A DNA stretch of 27,548 bases, from NCBI GenBank assembly GCA_028681035.1, contig JAQUJJ010000040.1, positions 1 through 27,548 on the forward strand. Direction: 5' to 3'. The notes under the pieces were generated by a model that made no database searches, was not told the origin of the DNA, and was given only the letters and a program-made list of their open reading frames with translations. The stretch is from Candidatus Cloacimonadota bacterium (GTDB taxonomy: Bacteria; Cloacimonadota; Cloacimonadia; Cloacimonadales; Cloacimonadaceae). Of the stretch, positions 1 to 6,420 are shown one piece after another. A program made the translations under genes and the position numbers. Position 1 is the stretch's first letter, and every line of letters begins with the position of its first letter.

Positions 1-617
1 GATTCGTTTGCAACCCAGGAAGTATTGGATGCCACATCAAAAGTAGTAGTACCTGCCTGATATGTAACATTTCTAGAGTTTGGTGTAACCGTTAAGAATA
101 GTGGCGCAGCATCCTGAGTAACTGTAATTGTCTGAGTGAGCCCGCTGCCTGATACCGTTATCTGTCCGGTTCTGGTTGTAGTCAAAGGATTTGCTTGGTA
201 ATTAACTGTCAGGGTCATGCTGTTACTCCCTGACATAGGTGATACTGTAAACCAGTCGGTTGATTCGTTTGCAACCCAGGAAGTATTGGATGCCACATCA
301 AAAGTAGTAGTACCTGCCTGATATGTAACATTTCTAGAGTTTGGTGTAACCGTTAAGAATAGTGGCGCAGCATCCTGAGTAACTGTAACTGTCTGAGTGA
401 GCCCGCTGCCTGATACCGTTATCTGTCCGCTGCGTGAAGTAATGTCAGGATTGGCAGTATAATTGATAGCTATTGTATTGTTTCCCGAACCACTGGATGG
501 GCTTATAGATAACCAGCTTATACTTTCATTAACTGTCCAGGATACATTAGATGTTATGCTAAATGTCGTAGAACCAGATTGGTGTCCAATATTTATATTT
601 GTCGGATTTACAGTTAA
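1..617 (-). repeat. Tandem 261-bp repeats encoding BACON units
   Basis: Domain units begin at 617, 356 and 95, an exact 261-bp (87-codon) period. Bases 1-168 match 262-429 with a single difference (position 128 versus 389). Bases beyond 168/429 diverge strongly. The near-identical block therefore spans a domain boundary, pointing to recent duplication or gene conversion rather than selection on one domain. The array continues past the left edge, so the unit count is unknown. Confidence 0.9.
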
Positions 618-2117
618 GCTGTTTCCAATTTCTGACCCTACTGGATATCTTGATTGTATGTTGCTATAAGCAGAACTTGTCACGATGAAGCTTTGAGAGG
701 CAAGGGTCCCCCCTGAATAACCATAATTGTAGTATGCTGGTTCATTTTGAAATCTACGGCTCCTGATAGATCCGCCATTGCTTGGATCTGAATCAATCAG
801 ATAACAATCGCTTGAGCTTGAATTCTTGTATATAAGATTTCTGCCCACAAAGGTTGGTATCGTATCATTGCTATTAGGTGTCAGTGGTGATGTCATATTG
901 CTAACAGCACTATTGGGATATACATAATATATTGTATTCCAATTCGCTGAAATCAAAGAAGCATCACTTTCGCTATTAATTCCCCATTTGTATCCACTTT
1001 GATAATAGTAAACATTATTACTCGATGGACACTTTACCAACATAGTATTATTAAGCGATGGTCTAGGGTATACAGTAAAAGATGCTGAAGAGCCTGCTCC
1101 TGATAGTTCATACCACGTATCATTGATCTTGTAAGCCACTTTGCCTGTCAATGTTGTCTGTTGATTATTTGTAAATTGATCTGTAATGTACACTCTTTTT
1201 TCACGATATAAATTTGTCCCACTAGCTAAGTAGAAAGAAATGGTATCATTCACTCTCATTAAAAATGATCCTGATGAATTATAGTAGTTAACGCCAGTAT
1301 CTGCTATTGTTACGCCTGTACTGCCTGAATTAGCTAATCTAAAGCTGTAATAAGTATTTATATCCTGGTCTGGCACTGCTCCAGAATATTCATTTGGTAA
1401 TGAATATATAGTCGGTGGACTAGTTCGTGTTGCATATATCCCCAAATTTTGTGCCAAGGAAATGTTATAATTCATGGGAGCATTCCACGTGCCACTAAAA
1501 CTTCTTGCTCCAAAGAAAGTATTGTCATAAGTTGAATCATAATAGTATTGAAGAGTTCGTTCAATGTAGGTTGTTGGCAATGGATCGTTTATACTATAAG
1601 AACTGGGAATACCCGAAGCACCGTTTCTTGCGTAAACAACAACCCAATGGTCGTCAACACCATAGGTCGCAAGATTGTAATCAACCTTTACAACAACTTT
1701 GTTTCCCAAGCTCAATTGCTGGTCTAAATAACTCCAGTTATCCCCAGTATCATTAGATGAGACATATTGCAAACCTTGTGTACCATCCATATTAGCAGCA
1801 GTTGGCCACACAATTAAGGCATAGCCTTCAGAATAGGAGTAACCCCCATTGCTCGCCAACCATGAATTGAGTTGACTAGGATTAGTTTCAGAAGACTGAC
1901 TAGAGGTTTCTCCTTGGTGTAACATAGCCATACAAGTAACTGCGCAACCTTTTGATCCCAAGTTGTAGCTTGACGAGCCCATCATATTGGAACTCCACTG
2001 GGGATCACTCTGAGAGTACCAGCTAAACACTGGGTTTGCTAAAGTAACTGCACTAAGAACGCTTGAGCATAGCAATAAAATGCCGTAAATTACAAAAAAA
2101 ACTTGTGCCTTTTTCAT
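1..2117 (-). CDS. Secreted C39-like cysteine peptidase with tandem BACON domains (3' end outside window)
   Basis: The frame stays open from the ATG at 2117 to the left edge, giving about 705 residues without a stop. A GGGAGGA ribosome site sits just before the ATG. Residues 1-23 form a signal peptide (MKKAQ, then a hydrophobic stretch ending VLSA). Residues 33-180 look like a C39-family papain-fold peptidase: GCAVTCMAML (Cys58) near the start, DDHWVVVYA (His157), and INDP (Asp178) in the places of the catalytic triad. Residues about 200-495 are Ser/Asn/Tyr-rich and unrecognised. From about residue 501 come BACON-type beta-sandwich units of 87 residues (SWTVNES, WLSISPSSG, GQITVSGSGLTQT, VTVTQDAA); two are complete and a third is cut by the edge. 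BACON units often mediate carbohydrate or mucin binding. The peptidase call rests on motif spacing; an inactive relative cannot be excluded. Confidence 0.8.
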   Translation of the reverse strand, partial: MKKAQVFFVIYGILLLCSSVLSAVTLANPVFSWYSQSDPQWSSNMMGSSSYNLGSKGCAVTCMAMLHQGETSSQSSETNPSQLNSWLASNGGYSYSEGYALIVWPTAANMDGTQGLQYVSSNDTGDNWSYLDQQLSLGNKVVVKVDYNLATYGVDDHWVVVYARNGASGIPSSYSINDPLPTTYIERTLQYYYDSTYDNTFFGARSFSGTWNAPMNYNISLAQNLGIYATRTSPPTIYSLPNEYSGAVPDQDINTYYSFRLANSGSTGVTIADTGVNYYNSSGSFLMRVNDTISFYLASGTNLYREKRVYITDQFTNNQQTTLTGKVAYKINDTWYELSGAGSSASFTVYPRPSLNNTMLVKCPSSNNVYYYQSGYKWGINSESDASLISANWNTIYYVYPNSAVSNMTSPLTPNSNDTIPTFVGRNLIYKNSSSSDCYLIDSDPSNGGSIRSRRFQNEPAYYNYGYSGGTLASQSFIVTSSAYSNIQSRYPVGSEIGNSLTVNPTNINIGHQSGSTTFSITSNVSWTVNESISWLSISPSSGSGNNTIAINYTANPDITSRSGQITVSGSGLTQTVTVTQDAAPLFLTVTPNSRNVTYQAGTTTFDVASNTSWVANESTDWFTVSPMSGSNSMTLTVNYQANPLTTTRTGQITVSGSGLTQTITVTQDAAPLFLTVTPNSRNVTYQAGTTTFDVASNTSWVANE

Positions 2118-2221
2118 TTGATCCTCCCGAATCGATTTATTGGTTTGCTATCTGTGTGATTGTTTGTTTGAGATTCAGCCATTCGTTGAGTCCCCAATGT
2201 TGGTGTAAATCCCAACTCCAT

Positions 2222-2259
2222 GTTCTTCACATTCTTTGAAGAACTTTCAGCGGTTCTTC
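2222..2259 (-). promoter_or_regulatory. Leader with three alternating inverted 7-mers (copy 1)
   Basis: On the plus strand GTTCTTC (2222-2228), GAAGAAC (2238-2244) and GTTCTTC (2253-2259) alternate with 9- and 8-nt spacers. In the minus-strand transcript the middle element could pair with either neighbour, giving two mutually exclusive hairpins. It lies downstream of the predicted -10 box, so it would be in the 5' leader of the C39/BACON mRNA. The same arrangement occurs at 4129-4166. A DNA operator for a dimeric regulator is the alternative. Confidence 0.55.
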
Positions 2260-2313
2260 GCCTTACACAATTTATATTCTGTTTGATAATTAGCCATCGT
2301 TTCAATCAATTTC

Positions 2314-2343
2314 ACAGTATTTCCAAGCCATATCATCTGTCAA
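2314..2343 (-). promoter_or_regulatory. Putative sigma70-type promoter of the C39/BACON gene
   Basis: On the minus strand, TTGACA (2338-2343) is followed after 18 bases by TACTGT (2314-2319). The corresponding copy at 4221-4250 has TTGACA-N18-TACAAT, a better -10. Conservation of the box in both spacers and its position 5' of both genes support the call. It predicts a leader of about 190 nt. Confidence 0.55.
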
Positions 2344-2455
2344 TATCTTTCTTTGCCATATAAATAATCTAACTTGTAGTGATGGTTTGAAGCTCTGCGT
2401 GAAGATATGTGTGAGTATGGTATCCTTGCTGTTTCCCTATGTTTATATGGGCTAA

Positions 2456-2673
2456 GTAACAGACAAAGGACGACGGGCAATAAGCAAGATATCTTAACTA
2501 TGACAGCAGCCTGGACTTCAGGATTGGGAAGGGCGATATCCAATATTAACAAGTGTTTATGCTACATAGAAGTCCAACCTGCCCACAGGAATATCGTTGC
2601 ATATTTGAAGCTTTCTGTCCTCACAAGATGAGTAAGCTAAGGATAATTGGGACAGGCAGGGAGGACTCCTAAC
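2456..2673. repeat. Repeat R2, copy 1 (218 bp, non-coding)
   Basis: It runs from GTAACAGACAAAGG to GGACTCCTAAC and matches 5965-6182 over exactly 218 bp without gaps, with about 27 differences counted by eye. An internal inverted repeat TGGACTTC (2512-2519) / GAAGTCCA (2569-2576) is kept in both copies. Stops fall at different places in all frames compared, so short ORFs here are not conserved and are not called. It lies between the end of the SUMF1-like gene and the R1 spacer. Bases 2674-2740 hold nothing recognisable. Confidence 0.85.
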
Positions 2674-2740
2674 CGACAGCACTCCCCACAGTAGGAAGGG
2701 AGATATCCGAAAATAATGAGCGCTTTGCGCAACAATAAAA

Positions 2741-4075
2741 TCAATGGGAGACCCTGCAAAGGCGGAAGCCATAGGTTTTGTAGCTAGCGGCTGCTGAGCT
2801 GCATTCCCGCCTGGAAACGGAGCAGTCTTCGGCATTACCGTTCCAGCAAGCCCCGCGCCACACACGGTACCCACACCAACCAGTAGTGGGACCATGAGGA
2901 TTAGTTTGATTTCCAACTGGATAGTTGCCATAGATGTCCCAAGTCCATTCAATTAAGTTGCCACTCATGTCAAAGAGACCAAGCTCATTGGCAAGCTTAC
3001 CGCCTACAGTGTGGCTGGTGGAACTGGAATTGCTATTATACCAAGCCACAACATCAACATCATTGCTGCCGCTATAGGTGTAATTATGCGTATGTGCCCC
3101 ACCCCGCGCTGCAAATTCCCATTCAGCTTCAGTGGGCAGGCGATAACCATTAGCAGTCCAGTTGCAGCTTACATTAGTATGGTTATCAGAACTAGAGTTC
3201 CAGCCACTGGGCCAATTTGTAGGATTAGTGCCATAAGTGCTATAACTGTAACACGGCGTCAAGCTTTCTTGCATACTACGCCGATTGCTGTATTCAATCG
3301 CATTGAACCAGGAAACATAATAAACAGGATAATCTGCACCTACTCCATATCCACTTGATGGATTCACTCCCATCACAGTCTGATAATCTGCCTGGGTAAG
3401 CTCATACTTATCCATGTAGAAACTGCTTACTGTAACATCTGAAGTACCATTGTTGAAGGTGCCACCAGTTACCCAAACCATCTGCTCGGGGGTGACACCA
3501 AATGTATATGTAGCATTTGCTATGGAACTATCTATTATTCCGGCCTTAAAGGCTTTAGCCTTAATGGTTGTGGTTGAAGATATATTTATGGCGTTTGTAT
3601 AAATTGTAGATGCTGAAGTCGGGTCTGTATTATTTGTTGTATAGCGGATAGTGGCTCCACTGGTAGTACAGGAAATCGTAACACTCTGTGCAGAAGCATA
3701 TGCTCCACCTGCTGGATTGAAAGTAGGAGAAGCTACTGCCTCTGAACCAGTAATTGTATATGTAGCACTTACTATGGCACTATCTGTCCAACCTGATCTA
3801 AAAGCTTGTGCTTTTATGGTATTGCTTGCGGTAATTGCTATCGGGTTTGCATAAACTGTAGAACTGGACGTAGGGTTACTGCCATCAGTAGTATAAACTA
3901 TCGATGCTCCTATTGTGGTACAGGTGATAGTAACACTTTGAGCTTTCGTGTAAATCCCGCCAACGGGGCTTAATACAGGCATGGTACATTGGTCTGCCGG
4001 TTCTGTTGTTGTTTTTTCGCAGCTTAGTATACATAGCAGCACAGCTATGCTTAAAAATGCAATCAATACTCTCAT
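2741..4075 (-). CDS. Lipoprotein with two chitobiase-C-like domains and a SUMF1/FGE-like domain
   Basis: The protein has 444 residues. An N-terminal hydrophobic stretch ends in a lipobox-like ILSC with Cys19, suggesting lipid anchoring. Residues about 31-108 and 113-193 are two similar CHB_HEX_C_1-type beta domains (SVTITCTT, YTTDGSNPTS, IKAQAF and their counterparts). Residues about 196-442 form a formylglycine-generating-enzyme-like (SUMF1) domain: GYRLPTEAEWEFAARGG, LGLFDMSGNLIEWTWD and the terminal YGFRLCR. In the active-site segment WRGACWNGNAEDCSVSRR, the second cysteine of the FGE pair is present, but the first position is a glycine by my alignment. A binding role or an unrelated activity is thus likelier than sulfatase maturation. 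GAGGA precedes the ATG. It shares the R1 leader with the neighbouring C39/BACON gene, so the two are probably co-regulated exported proteins. Confidence 0.85.
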   Translation of the reverse strand: MRVLIAFLSIAVLLCILSCEKTTTEPADQCTMPVLSPVGGIYTKAQSVTITCTTIGASIVYTTDGSNPTSSSTVYANPIAITASNTIKAQAFRSGWTDSAIVSATYTITGSEAVASPTFNPAGGAYASAQSVTISCTTSGATIRYTTNNTDPTSASTIYTNAINISSTTTIKAKAFKAGIIDSSIANATYTFGVTPEQMVWVTGGTFNNGTSDVTVSSFYMDKYELTQADYQTVMGVNPSSGYGVGADYPVYYVSWFNAIEYSNRRSMQESLTPCYSYSTYGTNPTNWPSGWNSSSDNHTNVSCNWTANGYRLPTEAEWEFAARGGAHTHNYTYSGSNDVDVVAWYNSNSSSTSHTVGGKLANELGLFDMSGNLIEWTWDIYGNYPVGNQTNPHGPTTGWCGYRVWRGACWNGNAEDCSVSRRECSSAAASYKTYGFRLCRVSH

Positions 4076-4128
4076 GTTTCCTCTTTGGTCTTTAGGGTCT
4101 TGTATTTAGCGGTAATATCCCACTCCAT

Positions 4129-4166
4129 GTTCTTCACATTCTTTGAAGAACTTTTAGCGGTTCTTC
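4129..4166 (-). promoter_or_regulatory. Leader with three alternating inverted 7-mers (copy 2)
   Basis: GTTCTTC (4129-4135), GAAGAAC (4145-4151) and GTTCTTC (4160-4166) have the same 9- and 8-nt spacing as copy 1. They lie inside the predicted 5' leader of the SUMF1-like gene. Confidence 0.55.
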
Positions 4167-4220
4167 GCCTTACACAATTTATATTCTGTCTGATTTGAAT
4201 TCATTGTTTCGAACAAAATC

Positions 4221-4250
4221 ATTGTATTTCCAAGCCATATCATCTGTCAA
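4221..4250 (-). promoter_or_regulatory. Putative sigma70-type promoter of the SUMF1-like gene
   Basis: TTGACA (minus strand, 4245-4250) is followed by an 18-base spacer and TACAAT (4221-4226), close to consensus. It is conserved with 2314-2343 and predicts a leader of about 138 nt before the ATG at 4075. Confidence 0.65.
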
Positions 4251-4371
4251 TATCTTTCTTTGCCGGATAAATAATCTAACTTATAGTGATGGGTTGAAGG
4301 TTCTGTAATCAGGAAAGACAATCGTGCGTTTCGAGCGTTATTTTGCCTATTCCCTATGTTCTATGGTGTTT

Positions 4372-5268
4372 TCATCTGCTCAAAATATACACTTTTTTAG
4401 GGTCATTGGGGCTGGTTCCTACTTCAGTAATGTATCCTTGTTCCTGTAATTTTCTCAGCCTGGTTCTGGCACTTCTGTCTGAAAGACTCCATAGCAGGGC
4501 GGCATCCTTGGTAGTTATCTCCTGCTTCTCGGTGAGGTACTCTATAAAAATCGTATGCCATTCCGGTGTATTAGTCGTTGTAAGGGGCAGGGAGAAAAGC
4601 GTTACCCGAAAAGAAGTTCCAATTTCTTCAAAACGTGGCTCTTGCAAGCCATGCTTTTGGCATTCAGAGATCATCCGGTTTATACCGGTACCCCACTGCT
4701 CGATAAGTTTTAACTCCCGAAATACACGTCCTACTATTCTATTCCGCAGCTTGGACATTCCTGTAAGAGCATTTTCCAGTGTAAGCCCAAATGGCAGTGT
4801 ACCAGGATTGGTGATTTCGATACGGTTGTCGAATATAGCAACCTTGATATTCATGCCTTTTATAGAGTAATCAGCATGGACAATAGCATTAATCACTGCT
4901 TCCCTTACTGCCTTGATAGGATACTCAGCTACATCGATTCTGCGAACTCTCCCAATTTCAGAGCCTTGGAGAGTATGCCGTTCGATAAAACTAATGACTG
5001 TTTCTACTGCTTTGGGAAGGTACTCATCAATCTCGATCTGATCGATAAATCTATTTGTGTCATTACCTTGAAAACGAGCACATCTAATCACAGCATCAGG
5101 AAAAAAGAGACGGCGGTTTATCCCAAACAGTAAAATCGAACCAATAGAGGGTGATTCACTATCTCCATGTTTAACTATCAGTCCGAGAGATTTCATAATG
5201 GTCAGAGTCAGTTTGTGAGCAATAGAATCAAAGAACTCGGAAGCAGCTCGGAAGTCTATCCCTTCCGA
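4372..5268 (-). pseudogene. 5'-truncated AlbA_2/HATPase_c_4 (RecG-like regulator) gene fragment
   Basis: The readable product from the first Met (5196) is 274 residues; family-like sequence continues upstream in frame to about 5268 (SEGIDFRAASEFF). It contains the C-terminal half of proteins usually annotated as ATP-binding or RecG-like transcriptional regulators: GSILLFG, FPDAVIRCARFQG, the ATPase-like REAVINAIVHADYS, IEITNPGTLPFGLT, KLRNRIVGRVFRELKLIEQW, and a winged-helix-like tail (TTKDAALLWSLSDRSARTRL). The N-terminal AlbA_2 domain expected before it is missing. Upstream sequence runs into palindromic repeats and a TAA near 5383, and I see no convincing ribosome site at 5196. I read it as a decayed gene; an expressed C-terminal fragment is possible. 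Such genes are common accessory and defence-island passengers. Confidence 0.65.
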
Positions 5269-5312
5269 GCAAGCATCAGATACTCTAAAATATTTGCATA
5301 GGCATGCATGAA

Positions 5313-5760
5313 AATCCTGTAGGGATGCGATTTTAGATAGATTACGATGACCAAGAACAGCCTTAGTTCCATCGGAACGTTATTTTAGATTAAATAGTCT
5401 ATCCATGTCCTTGTAACTTTAAATGTGGCGTCCCAATGGGACTCAGGCTGTTAAAAAAGTCCCGCAGGGACGAAATATCTTAGCCTGGGGTGTAGCGAAG
5501 CGAAACCCCAGGTCAGCATTAAGAGAGACATAAAGCCCTGTTAGGGCGATATAACAATACAGCAATGTGTTACCTGTTATTGTGTCAACCCGATGGGGTT
5601 TGTTTGTTTCTCCTATTCATACCTGAGGTTCACACCTCAGGCTAAAGGATTCCACCTCTATCGAGGTTTGTTAACAGTCTGCGCCCAGGGAGTTACGCAA
5701 CGTCTCGAAACAGGCTGTGGGATTCCACCTCTATCGAGGTTTGTTAACAGTCTGCGCCCC
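5313..5760. repeat. Cluster of REP-like short palindromes
   Basis: Many small hairpins follow one another: GTTCC/GGAAC near 5367-5379, GTCCC/GGGAC (5430-5442), GTCCC/GGGAC (5459-5471), CCTGGGG/CCCCAGG (5484-5512), GCCCT/AGGGC (5535-5547), AACCC/GGGTT (5587-5600), CCTGAGGT/ACCTCAGG (5622-5641) and ACCTC/GAGGT (5654-5667 and again at 5727-5740). Several are followed by an A/T-rich tail such as CGAAATATCTTAG or GCGATTTTAGATAG. This is the style of REP elements mobilised by IS200-like (RAYT) transposases. No such transposase is in the window. No gene is evident between 5269 and 6420. Confidence 0.7.
5647..5759. repeat. Two 40-bp direct repeats
   Basis: Bases 5647-5686 and 5720-5759 are identical over 40 bp (GGATTCCACCTCTATCG through GTCTGCGCCC), with a 73-bp period. 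Each contains the ACCTC/GAGGT hairpin. This is a local duplication inside the REP-like cluster. Confidence 0.9.
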
Positions 5761-5804
5761 TCTGGGACTCTTTGCTGAGTGGACTCCTCTCATTTCTCTG
5801 CCGC

Positions 5805-5850
5805 AAGGACTACACCATTATGAGAGCCACAAGCATCCGCTGTAGTCCTT
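5805..5850. repeat. 10-bp perfect inverted repeat with 26-nt loop
   Basis: AAGGACTACA (5805-5814) pairs perfectly with TGTAGTCCTT (5841-5850). It sits between the REP-like cluster and R2 copy 2, far from any called gene end. No T-tract follows, so I do not call a terminator. Confidence 0.6.
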
Positions 5851-5964
5851 AACGCCGCCAAAGATATAGTAAATTCGCAATACTATAGGCATTAACGACT
5901 CCAGACTTTAATGATAGCGGTGCGTTAGGAGTCATTGCTGCTTAGCTATGTTCATATAACCTTG

Positions 5965-6182
5965 GTAACAGACAAAGGACGACGGGCATTAAGCAAGATG
6001 TCTAAACTAAGACAGCAGCCTGGACTTCAGGATTGGGAAAGGTGATATCCCATAGTAACAAGTGTTTAAGCGACACAGAAGTCCAACCTGCCCTCAGAAA
6101 TATAGTTGCACTTACAAAGCTTTTTGTCCCCACAAGATGAGCAAGCAATGGATAATTGGTGCAGGCAGGAAGGACTCCTAAC
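5965..6182. repeat. Repeat R2, copy 2 (218 bp, non-coding)
   Basis: This is the gap-free counterpart of 2456-2673. The inverted repeat TGGACTTC (6021-6028) / GAAGTCCA (6078-6085) is retained. It lies downstream of the M16 peptidase gene, beyond its terminator. Confidence 0.85.
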
Positions 6183-6252
6183 TCCCAGATGCCTTTCACT
6201 CTAAGGAAGCCTTTACTTCCCTGCTTATCCGCAACCGAGCTTATCTGGATCC

Positions 6253-6283
6253 GATCGGGATCTCATCGGGTAGAATCCCGATC
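6253..6283. repeat. 9-bp inverted repeat
   Basis: GATCGGGAT (6253-6261) and ATCCCGATC (6275-6283) flank a 13-nt loop. An AACC/GGTT mini-hairpin follows near 6310-6322. It resembles the REP-like palindromes to the left; function unknown. Confidence 0.5.
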
Positions 6284-6358
6284 AACACCTCTTCAGTTGG
6301 GCATTGGAACCTCTTCGGTTAAGCAAGTAGCGGTTAACGATCGTTTCCGCTTAAATAA

Positions 6359-6390
6359 AAAAGACTGGCAAACCTAATTGCCAGTCTTTT
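6359..6390 (-). terminator. Intrinsic terminator of the M16 peptidase operon
   Basis: Perfect 13-bp stem AAAAGACTGGCAA (6359-6371) / TTGCCAGTCTTTT (6378-6390) with a 6-nt loop. It starts about 30 bp past the M16 stop codon. The A/T ends make it work on either strand, but only the minus strand has a gene running into it. Confidence 0.85.
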
Positions 6391-6420
6391 AATCCTATTC
6401 AGGGGAAGATGTTCTGTTAT

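Larger units (their letters stand above)
2207..2450 (-). repeat. Repeat R1, copy 1: duplicated promoter and leader spacer
   Basis: This spacer upstream of the C39/BACON gene is closely similar to 4114-4370 upstream of the next exported-protein gene. The best-conserved parts are the block with the alternating 7-mers (2222-2259) and the block around the TTGACA box (2321-2394). Similarity weakens towards 2450 but is still visible at a TCCCTATGTT motif. Short ORFs in the two copies do not match in frame, so the repeat looks non-coding. Confidence 0.85.
4114..4370 (-). repeat. Repeat R1, copy 2: promoter and leader spacer of the SUMF1-like gene
   Basis: This is the second copy of the spacer described at 2207-2450. 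It holds the three alternating 7-mers and the TTGACA box, and fades out near 4370, where the truncated AlbA_2 gene begins. It fills the gap between the SUMF1-like gene and that fragment. Confidence 0.85.

Noticed and set aside
2114..2305. 63-codon minus-strand ORF in the R1 leader, as a possible leader peptide
   Set aside because: R1 copy 2 has stops in the matching region and no similar peptide.
2715..2731. Terminator after the SUMF1-like gene (GCGC-TTT-GCGC)
   Set aside because: A 4-bp stem is too short, and no T-run follows.
5313..5760. CRISPR array
   Set aside because: The palindromes differ in sequence and spacing; only one 40-bp unit is repeated, and only twice.
5593..5778. 61-codon ORF in the palindrome cluster
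   Set aside because: It translates REP-like hairpins and a 40-bp direct repeat; no protein character.
6002..6199. 65-codon minus-strand ORF in R2 copy 2
   Set aside because: The same frame in R2 copy 1 has an early TAG, so the ORF is not conserved between the copies.
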